Source: Tricholomella constricta (Eukaryota; Basidiomycota; Agaricomycetes; Agaricales; Lyophyllaceae). Taken from it: a stretch of 64,000 nucleotides of DNA. Positions 56,788 to 64,000 of the stretch are shown piece after piece. The DNA lies in the NCBI GenBank assembly GCA_013368375.1, contig JAACJP010000037.1:310001-374000 (forward strand), read 5' to 3'. The notes under the pieces were generated by a model. The model saw only the letters and a list, made by a program, of their open reading frames with translations, was not told the DNA's origin and made no database searches. A program made the translations under genes and the position numbers. Position 1 is the stretch's first letter. Every line of letters starts with the position of its first letter.

Positions 56788-57284
56788 TGTTAGGGCGACC
56801 TCAGCGCAGAGCTTAGTCGTGCTGGCAGAGGGGAATCCAATGTTATATTATGTACGATTAGAGAGAACGTAAGTAGACCTACCTGGCAGAGGGGAATCCA
56901 ATGAGAATAGAGTAAAGGATTCCCCCATGTCAGGAGGATGACTATATACGAGTAACTACTTGAGGGCCGGCTCTCTGGGGTGTATGGTACGTAAATGATA
57001 ACGGATGGGCAGCGGCGCGTGTATGTACACGTTCCCGACGCTGTCCGATCCTCGTGGCTCAGGGTGCAGGCGCACGAGGTCGGGTGACCGACGTCGGGAT
57101 GTCGGGAATCGGGATCGGGCGCGCGCTGGAAGGGGAAGTAACGACAGGAAGTTATAAGTATGTACACCGATGCTTGGGGCGGAGCGTCGGGGTCGGGATC
57201 GCGATCATCTGGGGAGCGGTCGGTCACGTGCTCGTCCGAGGAATCGGATGGTCACGTGATCACCAAACAGGTGTTCCCCTAACA
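56788..57284 (-). repeat. 5' LTR of the chromovirus (by element orientation)
   Basis: 497 bp, appears identical to 50918-51414. By the self-priming model U3 would run from 57284 to about 56917 and R-U5 from about 56916 to 56788. Confidence 0.95.
56942..56948 (-). promoter_or_regulatory. TATA box in the chromovirus LTR
   Basis: TATATAG on the minus strand, its first base about 32 nt upstream of the 12-nt segment complementary to the primer-binding site. This is the spacing expected between a TATA box and a transcription start. Confidence 0.7.
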
Positions 57285-57494
57285 GCTAAACTACAAAAGG
57301 GTGAACAAAAGAGATGGTTCTTGAGGAGAACATTCAGTAAACAGGATAGTACGAAGTATGTAAGGAAAAGATACCGTACATACTAGTGGCGAGAAAAGTA
57401 CCGCGCGCCACGATTTGGCGGGCGTGAGCGGTGCGCGTCAGGGATGTGTCAGGGTCGTGAGGGCTCGGGCCGATTGTTATTCCAACACTCCCCC

Positions 57495-57782
57495 TCAAAC
57501 TGCCGCGAGTCCGAGTTCGGTTGCGAAATGTTTGACCTTCGCAGATGGGAGGGCCTTCGTGAGTGTATCGGCAACCATGTCGTCGGTAGGGCAGTAGACG
57601 AGACGAATAGATCCACGTTCGACGATCCATCGAATGAAGTGAAACCGAATGTCGATGTGTTTGGTGCGCGCATGATACTGATGATCTTTGGTGAGCGCGA
57701 TTGCCGACTGGTTATCTGTAAGGGTTGTGACTGGGTGACACTGGAGTATATCATGCCGGATACTTATTCCCACGGGCTCTAG
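57495..57782 (-). pseudogene. Copia pol fragment, RNase H C-terminus
   Basis: Minus-strand frame reading EPVGISIRHDILQ, TLTDNQSAIALTKDHQYHARTKH and YCPTDDMVADTLTKALPS, ending ELGLAAV. These are the C-terminal RNase H landmarks of Copia polyproteins (DNQSAI, RTKHIDI, ADxLTK). The frame is cut off at about 57782, and the rest of pol is absent. Confidence 0.85.
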
Positions 57783-57960
57783 TTTTTTACTATTGCTTTA
57801 CTTTCACTACGCCTGTGTTGCTCGCTCTTCTCACTATAGAATTGGATCAAACACACTTGTGACTGAAGCTAGGACCTCAAGACTCAACAATCTTACATTA
57901 TCGGAGAAGAGGGTGGTAGCGTCGAGCGTGGTGTCGAAGAGCTGAGTTATGAGGGAGCGG

Positions 57961-58151
57961 TGTAACGGGCGTTACCGAATAAGGTAGCGATCGTTGTTTG
58001 TCTTTGTTTATTTCTAAAGGCGCTGGCTCTATATAGACAGCGCCTCTGTATTATATAATCTTCAGACTTATATACACCACTACTACACACAATCCAATAC
58101 GCGGTCGTGTTTAGTCCGGTGTGAACCTTAAGTCTACAACCCACCCTTACA
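57961..58151 (+). repeat. Probable 5' LTR of the second Gypsy element
   Basis: A 191-bp segment with imperfect inverted ends TGTAACGGG...CCCTTACA and an internal TATA box (tctatatag, about 58028), immediately upstream of the plus-strand retroelement frames. The other LTR lies outside the window, and no clear tRNA-type primer-binding site follows, so this is tentative. Confidence 0.4.
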
Positions 58152-58210
58152 GTTTTTTAAACACCCTTGCTTCAAGGGAACACCCCTACAATTCCAAATT
58201 TTATTGTGAC

Positions 58211-58612
58211 ATGTCCAATAAAAATAGAAAGAAGACTTCGAAACCGAAGTCTTCTGACCGAATTCGGTCGAGTTCTGTTGCTCCGGACAACCCGCGGGAG
58301 CCAGATGATAATCCCTCGGGGAGTGGAGTTGCCGAAATCGGAGGCAATAACGAAGTGCCGCGTGACGTGGCGACGACGACACTTGATGATGACTACCATC
58401 ATCAAGAGGACGAACGCAGCAGCGGTCGCCCTCAGAGCGCGGTACTGGCCACGGCCAGGATAACCCCGATAGTGGAGACTATCGAGAAACTCGAGTCTAG
58501 CGACAGGAAAGCCCTGACCTCGGAATTACGAGGACAGGACAGCGATGAGAAAGGAGGAGTATTTCCTCATCCCTTCGATAACATATCGAGGAAGTCAGTC
58601 AAGATGCGGTGA
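58211..58612 (+). CDS. Leader-proximal frame of the second Gypsy element, unknown function
   Basis: 133 codons starting MSNKNRKKTSKPKSSDRIR: basic head, then an acidic and Ser-rich body (DDDYHHQEDERSSGR) with a possible helix IVETIEKLESSDRKALTSEL, ending SVKMR. No domain recognised. It could be the remnant of an N-terminal gag segment or a separate small protein of this family. Confidence 0.45.
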   Translation: MSNKNRKKTSKPKSSDRIRSSSVAPDNPREPDDNPSGSGVAEIGGNNEVPRDVATTTLDDDYHHQEDERSSGRPQSAVLATARITPIVETIEKLESSDRKALTSELRGQDSDEKGGVFPHPFDNISRKSVKMR

Positions 58613-59612
58613 TGAGCACCGTCCAACGCTGTACACGGAACCAACCCATTCTACGGATATCAACCGTTGCGCCACGACGAACACGGTCCCAAATGCGACC
58701 AAAGCGCTAAACCGACCGACCGACAATACGACCGACCGACCGACAATACGACCAAACGACCGACGCACCGACCAAGAGACAAAGTAACTTGGAACGCCAG
58801 TTCTCCTCTCTGGGCGCGCGGAGCACGGAACGCCGTAGAACCTGTCAACGACCGCGCACGTTTGTATGCCAAGGTCTCAACCCGGCAACAACCAAACCCG
58901 ATTTGAAATAATCCTAGGAAACGCCGTTGCCTAGCTAGCCGCAGGAAGGATCCGGCCGTACCACGGAGCTCCGCACCCAAGAGCCACTACCGATCGCAAA
59001 GCCATCACCGATCATACATCCGACCCGACGCCTCGAGCCGATCAAAAGCCCCTTTGCCGAGCCAAAGAGCGCCACACTCTCTAAAAAGCGTCGCGCGGTA
59101 CCAAGCTTGGCGGCGCTTCCCCCAAATAAACCAGTAAAACACCTGCCTCGCCGGCTCGCGCGAGGCAAGTCGGTCGTATTGTATAAAAACATACCCATGT
59201 ATTACCTACTTGCCCCAGTGAATTACAGCCCGTATTTTCCCTCACTCTCAGAGTTAATAGCTCAAAACCGTCGTCTCTGTCGTCTCCGCATCGTTCTCAT
59301 CGTATAACCCGTCGCCACCATCGTAAACCTCGTAACCGTCGTCTCTGTCGTCTCGTAAACCGTCGCCCGAACCCGTGAGTTCTCCGTATTCGTCTCGTTC
59401 GTCTCGTTGTCGCACAACCGACACAAAAGTCGTGTTACCGACCCGTTCCGCCTGGGAACGATCGTATTCTATCGCGTCGCCGTCGGCTCGACTAATTACG
59501 AGTCGGATCGTCTTTACTCTCATCCCACCACCACTTTCAAACCCTGCACACTCGCGTGTTTGGGAACTTTTAACATTTCTCGCCCCCCATAGTTGTTAGT
59601 TGTTTTGTTATT
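58613..59612. other. Non-coding part of the second Gypsy element
   Basis: About 1 kb between the first frame and gag. It contains a CGACCGAC-rich direct repeat (about 58717-58775, units separated by aatacgac) and a cgtc/tcgt-rich stretch (about 59260-59440). No gene recognised. Confidence 0.5.
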
Positions 59613-62435
59613 GTGCACAGCACCTACAGGCCTTCTAGCACTATCATTCTGGAGCCCACCGCGAGGGTTTTAAAAGCCACCGCCGAACACGCAACCTCAT
59701 TCCTCTTGTTCATAAAAACCTACGACTCGTCGACCATTCCGCCCGCAACCCGACAAGAAGCTAAAGCCCGAACCCTCCGTGCCGAAATTCGCGCTGCTCT
59801 CGGACAAGTCGACACCGACTCAGAATCGCTCTCCCCGTTCTTCCGCTCAGTAACCCCACACCGCGCGATCCATAACAACCTCAGCCCGCTCTTCTATAGC
59901 CCTTCGTCGACACTACCGTCGCCTACCCCGACCGATCAAACACCGCTCCCTGAACCAACCGCGCAACCCGACCTAGCTTTCGACCCCTTTGCGTCGGAAC
60001 CTCCTACCACCGATCAAGGAGTTGAATTTAGACTCCCCTATCTATCGCCCACGACCCCAGAAATCTCAGATTCTTCTTCACCGTCGTATTCCCCCTCCCC
60101 GTCCCCTATCCCGAAACCAATACCATCTATCATGGCACAACCACCAATCATTATAAAGCCGATGCCCGCACGCGGACAAAGCTCGGCGCCGACGTTCGTA
60201 CCCGAACGCGCGCGTGAACTGCGCCGATATTTTTCGGACTTAAATCATCTCTTCATCGAGTGTAACGTCGTAGATGAGCAAGAAAAGAAAACGCACACTA
60301 CGCGATACACCGACATCGATACCGCGGATCTGTGGGAGCAACTTGACGAATTCGCAGGCGGTACCACATACGACGACTGGCGAAAAGCGATAATGGCGCT
60401 TTACCCAGGCGCAAGCGAAGAAAGAAAGTATTCAATGGCCGACCTCGACTACCTGATCAGGGAACGACACCGACTCGGGATCCAGTCGAATAGTGACCTC
60501 GGGGAATATTACCGACAGTTCCTTTCTGTTACCCAGTTCCTTGTCAGCAAAAACCGACTTTCGATAAACGAACGCGACCGCCAATTCCGTCGCGCGTTCC
60601 AGTCCGATCTATGGTCAAAGATCCATCGCAGGCTCGAGATCCTAAACCCGAACCACCATCCCGACGACCCCTACGCCACGGAAACCGTTCGCGCTGCGGC
60701 GGAACATATCCTCCACGGAACAAACGCCGGCCAACGGCAGGAAGCGCCATCGAGCGCGCCCCCACAAATTACGATCGCGCCAAGCGGGTCGTTAACGGGC
60801 GCGACCAAGTCGCCTAACACGGGACAGCCCCTCAAGTTGGAAGAGCTCTACGAAAGAATCAACCTGTTGGAACAACATATCCAACGCTTAGGACAAGACA
60901 AAGGAGGCGACGGCGGCCGACCGAATCAGTCACCTAATGACAACTGCCACTTCTGCGGTGGTGAAGGACATTATATTCCTAACTGTCCCATACATCAAAC
61001 ATACGCGACCGAAGGACGCTGCCGACGAACCGACGACAACAAGATAGGCCTACCAAGCGGCGCGCGCATACCGGCGGGAACTCCAGGCCGATACATAAAG
61101 GACAAGTTAGACGAGTGGCACAGACGCAACCCCGGCCAAATGGCGACAGGACAGCTATCAGCGAACGCGAACCCGACCGAGAGCATGATGTTGGAAATAC
61201 TACAGTTTAACGACGTCACCGACCATAACTTGAAAATCGAGGATCGCATGATCGTGTTAGAACGAGAACTCAACACCCTGCGCGCAAGAAAAGAGGTGTT
61301 CGACGGCGTAGAACTTATTAGCCGCGCACCGCAAAAGCGACCCGTCACGGTCGAAACCGTTCAAGACGCCGACCAACCAAGGATCGCACCAGTCAACAAA
61401 TCAGCGCCCGCGTCGCAGCCCGTCTCGGACGCGACGAAAAGCCAGGCCAAGGCTCCCCCGCCGCCGTCCAACATACCTCTGATCCCCAGTACCACGACCG
61501 ACGCCACAGGCAATGCCCACGACCAGACTCCAGTACACCCTTTCTCTAACATTCCTGAGAACCGATACATCCCCCCTACCACGCGAAACTTAGCCGCCAC
61601 GGAGAAGGCGAAAGCCGACAGCGCGTATCGCACACAAGCGCCCATTACAGATCCGACCAAATCAACGACTCTATTCGAACGCGCACTCGACGCCACCATA
61701 CCGGTCACAGTTCGAGAACTCTGCGGGGTAGCGCCAGAGGTTCGCGGAAAGTTTAGGGAAGCTAATACACCGAAGCGTATCGTCGCCGGCAACCTCACAA
61801 CGGTATACCAAGAAGTCCCCACGTCGGCGTTCATTGAGGAACTCGATGCACTACCTTGCGAATCCAACAGCGACAACGCGACGCCACCGCCCGGAGCGCT
61901 AGTCACCGGCGACATCTACGACACGTATTACCAGACACTACTACCCGGCGAGCATCCGGACCGACTGATCGTCGCAATGGAATCGCACGCACTCAGGTCG
62001 ATCATGATAATGGTCGACGCGAGAGAACAGATAGAAAGCATCGTCGACAGCGGGTGCCAGATCATAGCCATGTCGGAAGAAGTTTGCCATGGACTAGGGG
62101 TCAAATACGACCCAACTATAGTGCTGCAGATGCAATCAGCGAATGGAACAACCGACCCGTCGCTCGGTCTAGCACGAAACGTACCTTGTACGATAGGAGA
62201 GGTCACGCTCTACCTCCAAATGCACGTCATTCGCAATCCCGCATACGATATACTCCTCGGCCGCCCGTTCGACGTACTTACTTGCTCTAACGTGAAAACG
62301 AGATCCGCCGACGATACGATCATAACCATCACCGACCCGAACACTCGAGAGGTCATCGCGATACCGACCTTCGCGCGCGGACAACGTCGCCGCCCCAAGA
62401 CCGACGTAAATTTTCGTATACTCTCGAGGAAATAA
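59613..62435 (+). CDS. Gag-protease polyprotein of the second Gypsy element
   Basis: 940 codons from MHSTYRPSSTIILEP. The N-terminal third is Pro/Ser-rich. A gag core follows, around codons 195-390: RELRRYFSDLNHLFIECN, LWEQLDEFAGGTTYDDWRKAI, YRQFLSVTQFLVSKNRLS. Next come a zinc knuckle (CHFCGGEGHYIPNC) and a long linker. A retropepsin-like protease domain lies near the C-terminus with the active site IVDSGCQIIAMSEE and the later ILLGRPFDV, which matches the hydrophobic-hydrophobic-Gly turn of aspartic proteases. It ends ILSRK. Having protease with gag, and pol in the -1 frame, differs from the neighbouring chromovirus, where protease is in pol. Met at 60131 (MAQPPIIIKPMPARG) is an alternative start. 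Confidence 0.8.
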   Translation: MHSTYRPSSTIILEPTARVLKATAEHATSFLLFIKTYDSSTIPPATRQEAKARTLRAEIRAALGQVDTDSESLSPFFRSVTPHRAIHNNLSPLFYSPSSTLPSPTPTDQTPLPEPTAQPDLAFDPFASEPPTTDQGVEFRLPYLSPTTPEISDSSSPSYSPSPSPIPKPIPSIMAQPPIIIKPMPARGQSSAPTFVPERARELRRYFSDLNHLFIECNVVDEQEKKTHTTRYTDIDTADLWEQLDEFAGGTTYDDWRKAIMALYPGASEERKYSMADLDYLIRERHRLGIQSNSDLGEYYRQFLSVTQFLVSKNRLSINERDRQFRRAFQSDLWSKIHRRLEILNPNHHPDDPYATETVRAAAEHILHGTNAGQRQEAPSSAPPQITIAPSGSLTGATKSPNTGQPLKLEELYERINLLEQHIQRLGQDKGGDGGRPNQSPNDNCHFCGGEGHYIPNCPIHQTYATEGRCRRTDDNKIGLPSGARIPAGTPGRYIKDKLDEWHRRNPGQMATGQLSANANPTESMMLEILQFNDVTDHNLKIEDRMIVLERELNTLRARKEVFDGVELISRAPQKRPVTVETVQDADQPRIAPVNKSAPASQPVSDATKSQAKAPPPPSNIPLIPSTTTDATGNAHDQTPVHPFSNIPENRYIPPTTRNLAATEKAKADSAYRTQAPITDPTKSTTLFERALDATIPVTVRELCGVAPEVRGKFREANTPKRIVAGNLTTVYQEVPTSAFIEELDALPCESNSDNATPPPGALVTGDIYDTYYQTLLPGEHPDRLIVAMESHALRSIMIMVDAREQIESIVDSGCQIIAMSEEVCHGLGVKYDPTIVLQMQSANGTTDPSLGLARNVPCTIGEVTLYLQMHVIRNPAYDILLGRPFDVLTCSNVKTRSADDTIITITDPNTREVIAIPTFARGQRRRPKTDVNFRILSRK

Positions 62436-62470
62436 GTCGAGATCACGGCGATCTTGCACTCCTCCTCGAG
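62408..62470 (+). promoter_or_regulatory. -1 programmed frameshift signal, second Gypsy element
   Basis: In the gag frame GTA AAT TTT contains the canonical heptamer A_AAT_TTT (62408-62414). After an 8-nt spacer, CTCGAGGA (62423-62430) can pair perfectly with TCCTCGAG (62463-62470). Inside that loop AGATC (62440-62444) can pair with GATCT (62450-62454). The gag stop (62433-62435) lies within the structure. The pol frame is exactly -1. Confidence 0.75.
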
Positions 62471-64000
62471 TACGACCCACTAAGCTATACCCCGACTGTC
62501 CTTTCTTTCTGTGAACTACCGACCGAATTTAATAGCGACGCCACCTACGACGCGCAACTAGCCTCACTCTACGTCGCGGCATCCGAACTAACCGCACCAG
62601 CAATCGCCGACCAATCCGATAATACCAACTCTAACCCTCAAAAACGAACGACCCTCTGCACTATTTTACCGCACAACGAGCGCCATAGTGGACGCCACAC
62701 CCAATCCCTGACCAACGCCGCCACCGACGCCTTCGTGGTGAAAATCAAAGGCGTACAAACCAAAAAGAAGTACAAACCAGTAGCGCAAAAAGTGCGATCG
62801 ATCATAGCAAGTTGTCCCGACCACTTCCGCATCGAGCGCAAAATATTGGGCGACCCTCTCGCCAACATGCCGACTCTGCTCCCCAACCCGCCACCTTTCC
62901 AACCCACCGGCCGCTACACTCTAGAGCGAAAAGACGACTTAGACCGTGAACACCCAGACTTCTTAACGCCCTCCGAACGAGCAATTATGCACGACCTCAT
63001 GTGTAAGCAGAATCTCGCTTTCGCATGGGACGACTCCGAACGCGGTAGTTTTCGATCGGATTTCTTTCCCCCTATCGATATCCCGGTCGTCGCACACACA
63101 CCCTGGATCGAACGAAATATCCCCATACCGCCTGGCATCTACGATGAAGTTTGCGACATTATCAAAACTAAACTCGCCGCTGGCGTTTACGAACCGTCCA
63201 ACTCCAGCTACCGATCGCGTTGGTTTTGCACTCTAAAGAAAAATGGCAAGTTCCGCCTCGTCCACAGCCTCGAACCGCTCAACCGAGTAACTATCCGACA
63301 CTCGGGGGTCACTCCGATACCAGACCATGTCGCCGAACAATTCGCCGGTCGCATTTGTGGCGCAATGTTGGACCTGTTTGTCGGCTACGACGAACGGCTA
63401 ATCGCACCATCGTCGCGCGACCTTACCACTTTCCAAACACCTTTCGGCGCGTTACGCCTAGTCACCTTACCTATGGGCTGGACCAACTCCGTCCCAATCT
63501 TCCACGACGACGTCACTCACATCCTACAACCGGAGATCCCGGACTATACACTACCTTATATCGACGACGCTGCTATAAAGGGACCAGCAACTTGGTACCC
63601 CGACCCGGACACAGGATTGCCGAAAACACACCCCGACAATGCCGATGTGCGATTCGCGATCTGGGAGTTCTTCAACAACGTCAACCGAATCCTCCAGCGC
63701 ATGAAGTACTGCGGCGGCACCTTCTCCGGCAAGAAGCTGATTTTATGCGCACCACAATTTAAAGTCCTCGGACACGTCTGCACGCCCAAGGGTCGCATAC
63801 CCGACGTGGACCGACTCGCTTTACTGCGTAATTGGAAGTCGTGCGCCACCCTATCAGAGTTACGCGCGTTTTTAGGAACAGTCGGAGTACTAAGGATATT
63901 CGTCAAAAACTTTGCTCATCGCGCACACCACCTCGTAAAACTAACTCGCAAGGACGCAGTCTTCGAATTCGGCCCCGACCAGATCGCAGCACAGCGTGAC
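62415..64000 (+). CDS. Pol polyprotein of the second Gypsy element (reverse transcriptase, partial)
   Basis: Frame open from the frameshift site to the window end. After about 200 residues of spacer (LALLLEYDPLSYTP, then KVRSIIASCPDHFRIERKILGDP), the reverse transcriptase begins: HTPWIERNIPIPPGIYDEV, WFCTLKKNGKFRLVHSLEPLN, TLPMGWTNSVPIFHDDVTHIL and the catalytic YIDD in LPYIDDAAIKGP. It continues to KVLGHVCTPKGRIPD and the connection region LRAFLGTVGVLRIFVKNFAHRAHHL. No stop was seen. RNase H and integrase would lie beyond position 64000. Confidence 0.85.

Larger units (their letters stand above)
50918..57284 (-). mobile_element. Full-length, apparently young Ty3/Gypsy chromovirus (LTR retrotransposon)
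   Basis: Two 497-bp LTRs (50918-51414 and 56788-57284) appear identical on reading and have TG...CA ends. The element is flanked by the exact 5-bp target duplication GCTAA (50913-50917 and 57285-57289). Between the LTRs, on the minus strand, lie gag with a zinc knuckle, a -1 frameshift signal, and a 1,339-codon pol with protease, reverse transcriptase, RNase H, integrase and chromodomain, all uninterrupted. Identical LTRs, intact frames and intact duplication together mean a recent insertion that may still be able to move. Primer-binding site and polypurine tract are listed separately. Confidence 0.95.
50832..57782 (-). mobile_element. Truncated Ty1/Copia retrotransposon (3' LTR and RNase H), split by the Gypsy element
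   Basis: On the minus strand a Copia pol end (57782-57495) is followed by the polypurine tract tttgagggggag and an LTR starting TGTTGG (57487) and ending CCAACA (50832). The LTR is interrupted at 57285/50917 by the 6.4-kb Gypsy element; without it and its 5-bp duplication the LTR is 284 bp. Nothing upstream of the RNase H region is present, so the element is a 3' fragment. Confidence 0.75.
57961..64000 (+). mobile_element. Second Ty3/Gypsy-type LTR retrotransposon (right end outside window)
   Basis: Plus-strand element with a short first frame (58211-58612), a non-coding stretch, a 940-codon gag-protease frame, a -1 frameshift signal, and a pol frame that is still open at the window edge. 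Unrelated in sequence to the chromovirus at 50918-57284. Integrase and the right LTR are not visible. Left boundary is provisional. Confidence 0.75.

Overview
The window is nuclear DNA of a filamentous basidiomycete, most likely an Agaricomycete. Genes are dense with many short introns (about 45-65 nt, GT-AG), exons are small (several under 25 nt), intergenic gaps are short, and the transposons are of types common in mushroom genomes: Ty3/Gypsy chromovirus, Ty1/Copia, hAT and PIF/Harbinger. No rRNA, tRNA or CRISPR was recognised.

Layout. 0-9 kb holds housekeeping genes: the 3' end of a TypA/BipA-type GTPase, a thiamine-diphosphate enzyme of the acetolactate-synthase superfamily, a PPPDE-thioredoxin-PUL fusion protein and one unassigned protein. 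10.2-20.3 kb, all on the minus strand, is a small peroxisome-flavoured block: two tandem 4-coumarate:CoA-ligase-like enzymes ending in SKL and ARL, then a probable Pex8 peroxin ending in SRL. 21.7-31.9 kb is a secreted beta-helix (pectinase-like) gene broken by an 8.4-kb PIF/Harbinger-like element. That element contains a complete-looking hAT transposase gene and a 165-bp satellite arranged as a large palindrome. 33-36.5 kb holds two paralogous small secreted proteins and a DUF427 protein. 38.1-39.7 kb is a 796-bp inverted-repeat transposon with a second copy of itself inserted in opposite orientation. 39.8-47 kb carries Rif1 and a cyclopropane-fatty-acid-synthase-like gene, which converge. 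From 50.7 kb to the end the window is retrotransposon: a very young Ty3/Gypsy chromovirus (minus strand) sits inside the 3' LTR of a truncated Copia element, followed by a second Gypsy-type element (plus strand) running off the edge.

The strongest new observations come from the mobile DNA. The young chromovirus has a primer-binding site perfectly complementary to 12 nt of its own LTR, about 32 nt downstream of a TATA box, which predicts Tf1-like self-priming. Both Gypsy elements carry canonical -1 frameshift heptamers followed by potential 8-bp stems at the gag/pol junction. The broken beta-helix gene can be read back in frame at the insertion point through an exact 5-bp target duplication. 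The self-nested 796-bp element and the inverted satellite are structures that could form long hairpin RNA. All exon coordinates are manual predictions from reading frame and splice signals, without transcript evidence or database searches.
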